Of a stretch of DNA of 64,000 nucleotides, positions 10,701 to 25,700 are shown one piece after another. This stretch comes from Arion vulgaris (Eukaryota > Mollusca > Gastropoda > Stylommatophora > Arionidae): the NCBI GenBank assembly GCA_020796225.1, contig CM036753.1:86523203-86587202 (forward strand). The letters run 5' to 3'. Both the position numbers and the translations under genes were made by a program. How positions within the stretch are numbered: position 1 is the stretch's first letter; each line of letters begins with the position of its first letter. The notes beneath the pieces were generated by a model. The model was given only the letters and a program-made list of their open reading frames with translations. It was not told the DNA's origin and searched no databases.

Positions 10701-13700
10701 CTGAGAGTCAGATACAACTACTGCCCCAGTAAATGAAGTCCCAGAAATCCAATGGAGGGCAGCAGTAACGGCCTCAACCTCCATCCTCATACTAGAAGTA
10801 GTTGTCCTGTATGCCCCACTTCGCTCTGCAACAACCCTACCATGCGCAATAGCCAAGAAACTCCAGCCGGATTTCTCACCACGTTGAACCGACCCATCGG
10901 TATATACAACATCATCATCCCTTGCATTATCTTCTATCAGCTGCTTAACTGCGAGATCAGCCTTCATGTTGCCTCAATCTCTACATTCTCTTCCAAGAGT
11001 AATGATAACGTTGAGATAGTTCTTCATGCTACCATCTGTTGGGATCCATTCTTCCCTTTTGGTAGGGTCGCAACCGTAGTCACCTGACCAATTGTTCTCT
11101 CAGTCTGGGCCATCCACGACATGCCACGCTTGATTCTCGTGCCCTTAACATCATTAGTGTTTTTGTGTAGTGGGTGTCTCTTATCCGAAGTAACCCGCAT
11201 ATATGCCTTGGTTTGGGCGATTGCATGACGGGAGCGTAGTGACAGAAGGCCAAGCATATATCTCATCTTCACAATGGGGTATCTCTAGTGCATATTTTCT
11301 TGTCTGATCTGCTGGAGGACCAGTCAACGGTGCACGAACCCCTAGCACCGCTGGAGCTCATTACATATAATACAAATTAGACAGCAATGTAAACCTGAAA
11401 ACAAAGAGCATGTAACATTATAACACATACTGAAATATACAAGATAGATACAGAAAATCAATGTGACACAGTGGTACTAAAACTTACGCAGGTGCTGTGC
11501 ATGGATGAGGAGAGATGAACATATAAGCCACCATTAGTTCAGTAGCTTCTTCCCTGAGAAGATCCCACACCATCTGAGATGCAATCCAACGTTTACATAG
11601 CCGAACAGTGGCACTATAAGCTGGATGTTCTTGATGCAAGCTTAACAATAAAAATAACAAAATTAGAGAGAGAAAGAAAAAAAACGACTTTAATCAATAC
11701 TAATGATTGCAACACAAGTGAAATTCATTATATTTGTTCTTATGATGCTTACATTATCTTATTATCATCCAATGAACATGTTAACAAATCCCAAAATCAA
11801 AATGTACATTATCGAGATAACAAATGTTATCATTAAGACATATGTTCTTGCACTCGCTGCTATGAATTCAGGGCACAGTCCACTGATGGCCTTGTATGGT
11901 GCATCCAACTGATTTTTACGTGAAGCCTGCTATCCTTATTATCAGTGTCCCTTATCATACAGGAGTGCCATATCCAACTTCAGAAGTAAACAGACATATC
12001 TCTCACATTCTTCTATCAGAATCAAACAAACAAGCATCAAAATAAACTATTATCAGCACATGCCAATAAAAACTTTAATTACTCTAAATAAATTCTTATA
12101 AATATCTTATATTAAACATGCGTGTCAGTTATTCTTAACAATATTTTCATACCCATGCAGCAAGCTAGTGAGATGAGGAAGTGCTATTATTTCCTTCTCT
12201 AGGGCAGCAGCTTCATCCGTCTCCCTGAACTTGATCATTCCACTATCTGATTTGACTGTTCTCAGCACAGCTAGTTCCCTGGTGTTGGCCATTTTCAGAC
12301 GGAACACAAAGCCACCCTAATGAAGCAAGATAACACAATGATCTATTTGCAGAATTACTGATTTGTTTGGTTTCTTGATCAATGACAAGCAGTTTTATCA
12401 TCAATTACATGTTATAAGTTACTAATGTTTGTCTTTTTTTCTTTTAAAAAAAAAAAAAATAACCCTTTATGATCTGAAACAGATGAATATAAGTACACTG
12501 TGTCATGGTTTACAGTGCATATTTGTAACTTCAGATCCAGCACATCCTTCAGGCTATGTCGGAGGGAGTCTAACTCCTGGCAGGTCTAACCAAGCCGAAC
12601 AGACTGAAGGTGAAAGGCCAGACCAAAAGGCGGGGAGCAGGATGGGGCCTCATAGGTGACAGTGCAGAACCCACCGGCGAGTGGTAAATGCTCTGGCTGC
12701 AACCAACCCATCCCCCAGCTATGGGACAAATAGCACTTGTCCCCTCTCTCTCTTGAGGAGGACATCCTTTTTCTTGTCTTGTCTTCTACTTCTATGACAC
12801 TTTCCCTTAAGCATAAGGGATTAACTACAGTGTCCAGGGAGCACACCCTGCAAAAAGCCTGGGTTGGTGAGCCCGGCAACAGAAGGCTGAAGTCATCTAG
12901 AGTAGGACGACTCCAGACAAACCCGGGAAGACAGATCTCGTCAGCAGGGGACTGCAACTGTCTAGAGAACAACCTCAAAAAAAAGATGTCCTCAGAAACG
13001 GAATGTGTCAGCCATTATTGGCGGGAGGAATCGACACATACGAACAACTCAAATGGCCATGCGAAATATTTATATACTGTAGGTGCCACCACCATGGGAA
13101 ACAGCCAGGTGGTGGTGGGACCGGACCCCCTGCCTCGAAGGGGTCCACCCTTACTACTGGTGGCCCTGTTGATTCTTGCAAAGCCAGGGAGGACAGGGTT
13201 ACTACTGGCAGCAAGGACAAACTTTCACCCTCACAATTATGCAATGGAATGCAGAAGGGGTAACCAACAAAAACGAGAGCTAGAGGAACGTCTGCGAGCA
13301 GAAAGATTGACATCTGCTGTATCCAAGAGACGCACTTAATCCGGAAATAGATTCAGCATTAGAGAGTTTGAAACCTTCCGTCAGGATAGAGAAAATAGAC
13401 ATAGGGGTGGAGTAGTAACACTAGTTCGTAATTCCATACCGGCAGTTGAACTTCACAGGTCCAATCAGATGAGCACAGAATTCATAGCTGTTCCAACTCC
13501 TTATCAACAACACTAAGATGACACTATACAATATATACTCACCACCTCCATTCAAACTGAGTTGAAGCTATCAAAGTTCAAGATGACAACTTGCTATAGT
13601 AGGAGACTTCAACAGCCACTCACCAAGCTGGGGCTATGACACGCTAGATCCTCGAGGTGAAAGCCTTGAAGAATGGCTGATCACCAACAGTCTCACCATT

Positions 13701-16700
13701 CTCAACCACCCAGATGATCCTCACACATGTTACTCACGACGGTGGCGCACAACAAGCACTCCAGATCTGGCTTTTGCTACAGACGACATTCACAGGATAA
13801 CCGAAAGGCAAGTCTGCGACTCAGATTGGAGGTAGTGACCATAGACCAGTGAAACTCCTCATAAATAACATTAACAAGGAGGAACACAAACCCCCTGCCC
13901 CTATTTGGGGAATTAAAAAAGGCAGACTGGAAGCTATTCCAAGAACTAGCAGACAAGTACTGAAAAGAAATTAATCAATCGGAAAAGTGGACGAGATGCC
14001 CGTTCATTCAAAAAAGCCATTTTAGATGCTGAAAAAGGCTACCCCAGAGGGAGGAAAAAAACTACAAGCCATATTGGACCCCCAGAGATGGAATTCTCCA
14101 TGGCTCCTTTGCAGTGCCAGAAATACAATGGAACTGCCCAACGGACCAAAATGTAATGCAACACAATAGAGAAAGGGCCCCTTTTATTAGAAAAACCAGC
14201 AGTGTAGAAAATCCTGGAAAAAAAAAGACAGCCTCTTTGAACATGGAAAAAGATACCCCAAAAGTTGGGGAGACTTACAAAACCCCTGAGCGGTGACAAC
14301 CCATCTAGAGGAAAACAGTTCTCCAGCAAAACAACTTCTCACGGGAAAAGCAAAGCAGCCCCCCTGATGGCCCAGTTTTACAAGCAAGAAAGCTTGCTCA
14401 ATAAGTCAGGAGAAAGGAAAGAAGTCAAAGTGAATAAATCCACATTAAAAAAAAGAAACAAAAGTGAACCCTGTAGGGGGTAGACATCACACTGACTGGG
14501 CTGCAGAGAGCACTGAAAAACTCAATCGAAAAAGGCCCGGGCCCCAGATGGGTATCAAGCGACATGCTCAAACAAATAGGCCCAATCCCAAGTCTTCCCC
14601 CAGTTTTTTAAAAATAGTTGGAACGGGGGGAGAGTCCCAGACATCTGGAAAAATGCCACAATCACCCAATTTTAAAAGTGGAAAAGACAAAAGGATCCGA
14701 GAGCTACAGACCTATAAGTTTGTTTAAGGGTTTTTCACCAAAAAACTGCGGGAAGGTAATCCCGGGGGCCCCAGGGGTTTTTAAAAACCCAACCATAAAC
14801 TGGACCCACCCCAGACAGGCTAAACCCAGCATAAAAGCACTGATGACCAAAGTGGCATACCTCGCACAGGACATAAAAAATTTGGCCCAAAAAAAAAAAC
14901 CCTCACAGTGTTCTTGACATGTCAAAGGCCCAACCGAAAAAGTCTGGAAGATGGTTGCTACTCAAGCTCTTCCCGCAGTGGAATACGGGGTAAAATTTTA
15001 TATTGGATAAAGACTTTCTTACCCATAGACAAGCATCTGAAAAATTGGATAGTGCACAGTCCCAGATTCAAATTAAGGCGGGAGTCCCAAGGGCTCTGTC
15101 CCCATTCTTTTCCTGGGTAAAAAGGCTGCCAAAACTCTGCCCAGACATGTATCACACTCCCCCCATGCTGATGTCTCCCTTTTGTGGTACACCCCCGGAT
15201 TTCTGGGTCCCCCACCCCAAACTCCAGGCCAGCCTGAACAGCGTTATAATGTGGGCAAGTAAATGGGGTCTAGAAATAAACCGGAGCAAAACTATGAACG
15301 CTTTTCTCATTGTCAAAAAAGGAAAAAACATTTCCCAGACTAAAATTTTAAACGATGATATCGTTCCCTTTCCCCTTTTAACCTTTTTGGGAGTTAAAGC
15401 TTGACAGTCGTCTGACATAGCATCACATAAGGGAAACAAACAAAAAGGCCTTGAGGAAACAAAGTGTGATCGGAAGCGGGTGGAACTCCTGGGAGCTGAT
15501 TTGAATCCTGGAGTCGGGGTGTACACTGGTGCAGTTAGCCCGACCCTCGAATATGCATCCACATTTGGGTATCAGCAGCCCATTCAAACAAATCGATCTG
15601 GAAAAAAAACAAAACAGGTGTCTGGTACTATTTTGGGAGCCATGAAATTCCCCAAACCCAAATTTTAGAAATGGAAAAGGCAGCCAACATCCAGCCCTTG
15701 GGGCAGAAGAAAGGAGAAAAGGTGATTCTACAGACTGAAAGGATCAAAAAATGCCCCCCACCATCCACTGCATGAAAAAAAGGCGGCTAGAACAAAAAAC
15801 AGACTAAAGCGCACAAGTCTAAACCCCCAAAGCAAAAAAAATAAAAGGGAAAATCATATTTGGGAAATACTAAATCATAATTCCATACCTGAAGGTTTCT
15901 TTTTGATCACCAAAGGGAAACCCGACCAAAACCACTAAACCTCAACCTCCATCCCCAAATTATTAAGCAAAGATGCCCAGCCCCAATCCCCCAGTGAAAA
16001 AAGCAATTACAATGGAACATCTCCATTACATGTTTCCGAAGACAGCTGGATAAGGAATTTTCAGATGGATGGTGGAGGCCCCAAACCCTGAATGGAGGAG
16101 CAGGGGTGTACATTAGGCACCCAGATGCTACCACTGTGTCTCTGGGGGCTCCCTGGAAGGAAAACCCAAACCGCTACAAAGCAGAACTCATAGCCCTTCT
16201 GATGGCAGCACAGCACATGAAAACAGCTGCAAGCAAAATGGTATTTCTTACAGACTCATTGTCAGCTATCAAGCCCTGGGCTAAATCCACTGACAGCACA
16301 GTACAAAAACTACAAAGAGAACTTCCCGCTTTCAAAAAAAGGGGGAAATTCACTTGCAGTGGTTCCATCTCACTGTGGCATTGCAGGCAATGAGAGTGCT
16401 GATGTCTTTTCTAAAGGGCAGTGCCAAAAAGCAAATTTTCCAGCCCTTTTTTTCCCAAAAGGGGCAAAACCCTCATACAGAGAAAATCTGCAGTAGACTG
16501 GAAGCAAACACTGGGTATGATTATGGAAAAACTCCCTCAAAAAACCTAAGCCCGAACCCGACCAGGGGCATTATATTTTCACCCCTTTTTTTTTGCAGGC
16601 TCAACAAACACTTATACAGACTAGGAAAAGTCAAACAGCTCTCTGCCAGTGTCAGCAGGCAGAACAGACACCAGAGCATATCCTGCAAGACTGTCCTCTT

Positions 16701-19700
16701 CTGTGTGGCTGAGAAGCAACATGTGGCCACACCCAGTCGACCTGAAAACTAAGCTTTGGGGGAAAAACAGACCTGAAGCTGTCTGCCCAGTTTTTGGTCC
16801 ACAGTAAATTAAACGCATGACCAGAGATCGCTGAAGAAGAAGAAGAAGAAGATCCAGCACATTTCAATTTTTGTGTACACTAGTTAGTTAAAAACAGTTC
16901 CCAAGCCATGACAGTCTTCCCACTGACTACATGTCACCTACAGGTACTGATAAAGGGAAAAGTTCTGCAATTATAATCCCCCAGTGTGCTATACTGGCAA
17001 AAATTTTTAATTCAATGTTAAAAGCTATACAAAGAATACCAAAAATCTTGCTACACAAAACATGAACAATAATAAAAAAAATCCATATAAAATTGTGTTC
17101 TTGTACCGGGTCCCCGAAAGAGCAGATTCACTGAAACAGCAGCAATCAATAAAGAATGGGGAAAAGGACAGGTTACACATCATCAATGCCCTAATAAAAG
17201 ACAGATCGAATAAATAATTTATTTTTTAGAAAATAAATCCCCATCCCCCATTCAAAAAAGATGATAGCTAAACAGATATAAGAAAACTTTGCTAATGGTA
17301 CCGGGGGTTTGATTAATAACGAACTGGAGTGATCAGTCATTTTTTCACTGGGGAATGTTGAAAAGGAGGAGACCTGAAACACATATGGGCCTATTTAAGT
17401 GCAATAATTTATGATTATTAATATAAAGATCTACAAATTTGAAAGAGTACAAAACCCCGCTGGTAAAAAATTTATTTTATGGAAAAAATTTTTAGGAAAA
17501 TTGGAAACGATGTCTCTGCATACATGATCTTCCTTGGGGGCCCGGGTTTACTTTTGTTAGCTGAAAGTTTGGAAAAAAATTACACAGTGGGTCTTGTAAC
17601 ATACTAAACATATACCTGCTTAACATAAGGATGAATAATGAATCAGACAAGAACAGTTTTACCTTTAGAACATCAACATAGGGTTTTTTGAACACTGACA
17701 GGAAGCAGGTGTTTCTCTTCAGCTCCTTTCCCATCTTGATGTGAAATAAGGCCTTGAGACACTTGACTGCTTCAGGCTCCTCTGGCCACTTGCCTGAACT
17801 TTCCAGCATGCAAATCACTGGACAGTCAGATTAATATAAATACATTAGCATCTTTTGTGACAATAAAGAATATCAGCAGCTCAAAATATATTCCTCATAT
17901 TTTTCTAATAACCTCTTCTGATAGGATAGGACAACGACAGAAGAACAGGCAATGACAATACTGCGACAAAACATAATATAATGTAGGAGTGCACGTTAGT
18001 GTAACGCACAAAAGCGTGCACGTAAAAGCAGCAGATAGGGAGTTAGATATAGCGTAGGTAACAGACAATGATGTATAATATCCGCAATAAATAATGTATA
18101 ATTGTATCATCATCATCAGGTGCCGTCTCACATCGAAGGTTGGCTGCAATGAATCTCCAGCATCCTCTGTCTTTCGCCTTGGTGTTGCACACTGCCAGAC
18201 TGTAACCTGTCCATTTCTTAAAGTTTCCTCCCACTTATCTCTCGGTCTTCCTCTTGCTCTTCTCCCCCAACTTTCCCCTCTAGTAAATGTTTTATCATGG
18301 TGTCATGCCTTTTTATGTGCCCAAAATACTTTACTTGTCTGAATTTTATTTCTCTTAATAATTGTTTCTTCATGCCTAGTTTTCCTAAAACTTGTTTATT
18401 TGTTGTTTTTCTGTCCATGAAACTCTGCTATTCTTCTATATATCCACATCTCAAATGCATCAATTCTGTCTTCTAACTGCTTGTTCATTGTCCATGTTTC
18501 GAGCCATACATTAATATAGGATATATATAGCATTTGATTTCTATTTTTAGCCTGTTTGTGATTTGTTTGGATGTCAATGTTTTCATACTATTAAAATTTA
18601 TCCTTGGCCATTCCTATTCTCTTTTTAATTTCAGTTATCTGCCATCATCTGTTATCATCTGACCGAGATAGGAGTAGCTTTTTACTTGATGTGTAATTCT
18701 CCATGTTTTTTTATTTCATTTTAGGTTTTTCCATTTCCTTGTTGATTACCATAGGTTTTGTTTTCTGTATGTTAATGTCTAATCCATATTCCTTGCTAGT
18801 TCTGTCCAATTGGTCCACTAATTCTTGTAGATCTTGTTCTTTTTCTGCTACCAATCTGTGTCATCTGCATATCTTAAGTTATTTATTATTTTCCATTGAT
18901 CTTGAGTCCTGGCATTCCTCTAGTTGTTTGAAGATTTTCTCTGTGTAGATGTTAAATAGGCTTGGTGACAGTATGCATCCTTGTCTCCTCCTCTTTATGT
19001 CTATGTTGGAGAGTACTATTTTCATATTTTATTATTGCTGTCTGTTCCCAGTATATGTTACTTATTAGTCTGATATCATCCCCATCTAGGCTTATTTCTT
19101 GTAGACATATGATTAGCTTTTCATGTTGGACTCTGTCAAAAGCTTTGCTATATCGATAAAACACAAGTGGATACTTTTTGCACTTCTATATGCTGTCATG
19201 GAGTAGTCTTATACAAAGTATTGCCTCTCTTGTTTTCTTTCTTTCTAAAGCCAAACTGTTCTTCTACTTCTATGTCTATCTTGTTTTTAATTCTTTCATG
19301 TATGATCTTGAGTAATTTTTGTTATATGGCTCATCAGGCTAATTGTCCTATAGTCTGTGCACTCCTGTGCTTTGGGCTTTTGGGTAGTGGTATGAATACT
19401 GATGTCTTCAAGTCTCTTGGTATATATCCTGTTTTATATATATCATTGCACAAATTGTAAGGGTTGAAATACCAAAATCCTCTAAGGAGGTTAACATTTC
19501 CACATGTATTGTCCAATCCTAGCTTTCCTGCTTCATTGTTTGATTGCTCTTACACTTCGATTTTAATATTCTTGGGCTGTCATTGCACTTATACTGTGTT
19601 TACTGCTTCTTTGATCATCAAATAGAGCCGTTACATATTCTGTCCATCTTGTCAATATTTCTGTTTTTATCAAACAAAAGTTGGTTGTTGTTGTTTTTGA

Positions 19701-22700
19701 TACATCCTCCCTTTTTATAATATTTTTCTTACTTGTCATTTGTCTTATTTCTCTGTGCATATCTCTAGTCCTGTGTTTTTCTGCCATATCTTCTATTTCC
19801 TTGCATTTTGTTTCTAACAGTTTACTTTGTGGTTCTGCACATGTTCATGTTGTTGTCTAAAATTGTATACTTTGGGTGTTCTTGGCTTTCTTTCGTTCTG
19901 CCACTTTTTTTTAAGATTTCATCAGTCATCCACATTTGATTTTTCATGGATTCTTTTTTCAGGCAGGTTTTTTGTTTGCAGTTTTTATACTCTGTTTTAA
20001 GCAATCCCATTTATTGGCTACTTTCTCTTCAGGATTTTCTCTTCTGTATTGTTCTAAGCACTCTGTCATTAGGCATTCGTATTTGTTCTTTACTTCCACA
20101 CAATATTTCTGTTGTATCTCTGATTGTTTAAGTGCTGATATATCTATATGTGGTTCTTTTCTTGTTGGTTGGTCTATCTTTTTAGTTTTATATTTAGTTT
20201 GATCATCACTGGATTATGATCAGAATTTATATCTGCTCCTGGATATGTTTTGGTGTTCATTACATTATTTTTAAATCTGTTCCTAATCATGATGAAATCT
20301 ATCTGGTTCCTTTTCTATCTCCTGGGCTTTTCCATGTGTATAATCTCCTAGATTCTTGTTGGTAAAAAGTTTGCATATAAACCCTGTTATTTTCTTCACA
20401 GAACTGGACAAGCCTATCTCCTCGTTCATTCCTTGTTCCTAGTCCGTATTGTCCTACAATGTTCTTGTATTTGCCTTTGCCCAAATTTTTAATTCATATG
20501 CCCATTATAATTAGTATGTCAGTTGTCTTTACTTGTTTGAGAATTTGTTGTAAATCTTCATAATATTTTTCGATTTCTTCATCTGTATGGTCTGATGTTG
20601 GATAATTGTATAAGTATGTAAAATACAGGTTATTACCAGATGAAAGAAGTTATACTATTTGTTATATTATTCACCCTACCACCTCTCTCAATAAAAATAT
20701 ATGTGCATCATAACCTATCTAAAAACTGACATCTCAGTTTAAATGTCATTCTTATGGCTTGTGCACATGTTTAAGTTTTAATATATTTTATTAATGTTTC
20801 TTTCCTGTGCATCTATATTGTTTTCAAATATGAATACTTCTTTCAGGCACACGTTTAAAAAAATAACTGTCCATCTCATGACCATTCTTCTCTAACAACA
20901 TGGCACAGACAACTAGGGATGAACCAGATATCTCAATCTATGCTCAATAGTACGCACAACTATAAATAGTAACCATGTTTTCGGACAACAGATGTCTTTT
21001 GGCACAGAAATGTTAAATGTTTCATGCAGGCAGCAATGACATTTGAACTGAATTCTAAAACTGGTCAGTGATTAAATAGTTTCAAGATGTTCCCTCATTT
21101 ATATTACACTCTGAAGTGTTATGTTTATTGTTGGATTACCTTATAACTAATAAAGATGTAATTACCATTATTTAAACAATATTTGTTTATGTCAACAGTT
21201 GACACACAATGTGTTGTATATTCATATTCAGCAAAATAGTAACAGGTACATATACTAATATCTAACAGAATATTCTCATGTCTTATCTAGCCAATATGCA
21301 CCCTTACAGGTAACTTTAAAAATATGCAATCACTATCAAGATCATATCAAGTACAATCCACACATCAAAGATTGACCCAATATATCTCCAACATTTCTCA
21401 CTTAGGTGGTACACTTTGATGTGCTGACATTTGTCCATCATTTGATCTCTCATTGCACATTCACCTTCTAGCTTTCATTCTAGCATGGATCTGTCATATC
21501 TAGGAATAAAGCAAACAACACTAAATAAAACATGACTGCTTCCTACCTGACAAGGCAGGAACAAACTGTGGTAATATTCCTTCTTCTGGCATAACATGTC
21601 CTGATACTATATTAGCTTCATCTTTGACAAGAGGTGCAGGCAATGCAGGAAACACCTGTCAAGGATTTGTTTAAAATTGTAAACTCAGAAATACATAAAA
21701 TCACAATAAACAGATTCATTGAAAAATGTAAATATTCTTTCTATATTTCTGAACATTTTCACAATGATCTATTTACTAAAACTGTCATTGTCATTTCATT
21801 TTTTCCATCAATGCAATAACTGAACCATCCGTGCAATAACTGAACTAACACTTTCAACTTACATCAGAATGTCTGAAGACAGGGTGGATGCCTTGGACAG
21901 AATGAATACTCAGAGGAAGTGTGGTTAATGCTCTTACTGTCCGATTCACATCATCATATGCTCTAATGACAGCTAAGCTTTGTTTCCTCCCCTGTGCCAT
22001 AATTTTGGTTTCCATCCTTTGGAAGATTCAGATGAAGCAACAGATCCAGCTTTCCTGTCATATGTGAACACTAGCTTCTGGGTATTCCACAGTGCCTGCT
22101 CACAAAAGTAAAAGAAACAGTAACGAATGCATTCAATATGACATTAAACAAATATCAAGAAATCGATACACAAATTGAATGGCCTAGTAATGATTAATCA
22201 AACAAAATAATCTGGCATACATACACCATCCCACCTCCCAAGACAAAAATATTTCTTTTTATTACAAATATATATATATTTCCTATCAGAAATATTACAC
22301 AACACATGCATAGAGTTTCAAACTTATCACAAGTTTGACAGATAAAATGAGGTGTCAACATGTAAACATTGCACTAACCAACTGATGAAAATTTACCATC
22401 CCCTCCAAGACAAAATATTTCTTTTTATTACAAATATATATATATATTCCTATCAGAAATATTACACAACACATGCACTAGAGTTTCAAACTTATCACAA
22501 GTTTGACAGATAAAATGAGGTGTCAACATGTAAACATTGCACTAACCAACTGATGAAAATTTAGCAATAAACAATATAATACAAAGAGGGGGGTCTCTGT
22601 GGCTAAAATGTTGCTTTGTGTTCCAAATGTCACAGGTTCAAATCTGAACCGCTGCTCGCAAGTGCATTTTTTCCAGAGATTCCTAGAATTGTTGTCAGAG

Positions 22701-25700
22701 CTATGAAGTTCATGTTTTTTGTGCATTTCTGCGAAGAGGTGCTGAGACATATGGTGTAAAACCATGTGCAATGAAGTCAACCCTAGTCTTTAGACACTGT
22801 ATAAACCTAATAAATAACCTTTCCTTTTAAAAAAAAAAACAATCTTCGCATGGAAAACTGATCATTAGTGTTAAATAGACATTTATGACAAAGATAATAA
22901 CAAGACAAACACACAATTTGAATGTTTATCACATCACACTATGTAAGTCAGAAAATCTCACCTTTGAAGAACATATTGCACAATGTTTTTGCAGACGCGG
23001 CATACCTGACATGTGATGATGTCCCGAGAGCAGCTTCATGTATTGTACCATCCTTAAAACGACGCATCTCAGACTTATCCCCCCAAAATTCTCGAAACTC
23101 TTTGGCCTGAAATGTAAATTATCAGTAAAATATTATCTACAATTGTCTTAAGATAATGTATTGGTAATGTTCTAGAGACACTGCAGGATTCTGTTGAATG
23201 CTAGCATAGCAATTTTTTAAGAACTTATTCGTAACTCAAACTGGCAGACACAGACTAACATGGGTATGTTTAGAACAAATGATATGTTCTGGATCAGTTC
23301 ATTAAACAATAAAACCCAAATAACACAAATTAAATACAAACACATGCTTAATGAAGGTTCTGAAAATGTGGCAAGATCCAGAACTTACAAAGTCCATGAC
23401 ACAATTAACAACTAGACTCTCAGCATTCCACACAACCTGCATCAGACAAATTTTGGCAGAATAAAATCAGCAACCAAGATCAGCTCAATAAGTGCAATCA
23501 ACTGCACACCGTGATAAAAAGCAGATGCTAGATAGAACATGTAACCAGAAGTGACCCAGAAACCATCATAAGAACTGTTAAGCACTGTACCCTGGGAAAA
23601 AAGACAAGGAAGAGCAGATCAAGGATAACCTTGGGAAAACATGCATGCACAGTACAGGCGTCATGGGCTCCCTGTGAAGGATGGCCACTGATCGAGCCCT
23701 GATGGATTCCGTGGAATTCCTAGAAGGTTTGTGCGCCCTAAGCCTGGGGGAAATAGGAGGAACAACAAACCCGAAAAAAAATACCTGGGATCAGATGACA
23801 GTACCCTGCAAGTGTCCCTATTAAAGTTATATTGTTTGAGTAAGACTGGGTACCTCTGGAGCAGAATATGGAGTCAGCTTAATATGTGAGTCGTGGTAAA
23901 TATCAGCATGCACACCCATGAACATTAACTGCTGGAGATTGAGAACAATCAGTGTTCCCAGAGTGATATGTCAGCTCAGTAATAATAAAATATCATGAAA
24001 CAAGGCACCCTAATGCCAACAAACAGCAAGAAATTGAGCACAAAACAACACATGACAATAGAACCCACACGATCTCCAACTCACTTTGTAATATAAAACA
24101 TCAACAAAATTAAGTATTAGAATATCTCATCTGCAAGAAATATATTATATGTGAACAGTGTGGTCTCTTATTAATTTAATTATAAACATTTAAAGTCAAC
24201 TTGTAACCAATTAACTATCATAACTATACTAAAAAAAACTACCTCAAGAGAGTCTGCAGGAGGACCCTTATCTAAGATATTGAAAGCACTTGAAGCATCC
24301 AATACCAGGCCAAATGTCAGACTGTCCCCTTCAATAAGGCATGGTTCATCTGAAAGTTCCCACTATGGGTGTAAAAGTTGTATATAAGTGTGCTGTGATG
24401 CAATAATAATTCAATGTTATTTTAATCCACCTAACAAATGTAAACAATTACAGACATAATAATCTAATCTTTAATCTTTGAAACACAAATCCAAAGACAT
24501 ATAGATTGCACCCGTTAAAAAGAAATCACTTTAGTCTTGGGTTCCATGAAGTTCAACAACATAAGGACCTCATAAAATGTATTAACAGCCCAGCATGCAT
24601 ATGTATATATCTATTTTTATCCTATTTCGGTTACACTTTGATTCGTACCTTATCATTTCACATTGTGCCATCCTTTTTTGACACTGAAAGTGTACCTTAT
24701 ATAATTTGCTGACAAGTTCTTTTTTGGTTGAAATAATTCGCACGTTTTGCATTTTGTAAAACTACATCACTTTGTGTTTTGAGATTTAGCCTAAGGATAA
24801 TAAATAATATGTTAAAACTATTACAGATCTTGTTTCTAGAGTAAACAAAGAATTTTTATGTTTGCAAATGATGCCTATATTTTATCTACTACAATGCTAT
24901 AAACATTTCATTTAAGATGTTAAATTCATGACATCAAATAATTTGGAAAGAGTCAACAACTCGCAAACAGGCAGCAAGACTTTTGCAAAATGTAAATGAA
25001 TTTGTCAAAACACTATTGGTCCAAATACCTCCATTTACTACAAGGTAGAAATAAAAAGTGACAGGCGCTTTATATCCTATGGTCTGCAAAGACTATAAGA
25101 CAGTTTCATACTTTAAACTTACTTTTTTGCAATCAGCAATCATTGCTTGAACCAAGACTATCCTTTTACCTAAGGCTTTTGATAACTGCTCTTCAATATG
25201 TTGAGAAAGTAAAACATTTTGATGACCTCCCAAGTCCATTTCCTTCTGGGACAAATCTGCCACCTTCTTTGATGCTGACACCAAGATCTCTGGGGTCACA
25301 TGTATACTGAAAATAAAGATTAATTTCTGTTCATTCAAAATCTGTGAGCAAAAAATCTTTCTGTCATATCTTTGCGAATGAAGGTTGCAATTCATTTGTT
25401 GCTATTGTTGGGTCTGTCATGCAAAGTTCTGCTAACAATTCGACTTTAACTTCTTCTTCTTTGCGTTTGTTCTTTACGACCAATTTTAATCACTCTTTGT
25501 GATATGTTTGATCTTTGCCAAGAACGTGTATACGTTGTACATTGGTTTGGTAGGCCCTAAACACATAGACTTCTACACGTTAGGATACATGCATCCGATT
25601 TCAGCCAAACCTCCTAATCGCTCTACGACATGCATGGCAGGTAACAGTGGTTCTATTATTTACACCCCAAATTTGGGCCCCGGTAACCACTGGCGCGACT

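Noticed and set aside
13008..13313. 101-residue minus-strand ORF
   Set aside because: It is the antisense shadow of the LINE 5' region at 12546-16849.
12737..13339. 200-codon ORF as a host gene
   Set aside because: It lies wholly within a LINE bounded by target duplications. The endonuclease motifs WNAEG and IQETHLNP lie in the next frame, and the ORF resembles no host protein.
18703..20202. Hydrophobic plus-strand ORFs as membrane proteins
   Set aside because: They are T-rich antisense readings of the RTE-like LINE on the minus strand.
22600..22660. A genuine tRNA gene
   Set aside because: Only the A and B boxes are tRNA-like. No closed cloverleaf with an acceptor stem was found, and a poly(A)-ended SINE body follows.
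23374..23433. Splice-like segment on the minus strand reading VVWNAESLVVNCVMDF, close to human VVWEAAS of NOL6
   Set aside because: It lies on the wrong side of the exon at 23006-23106, the flanking exon phases (0 to 0) leave no room for it, and the region is a LINE 3' end on the other strand.
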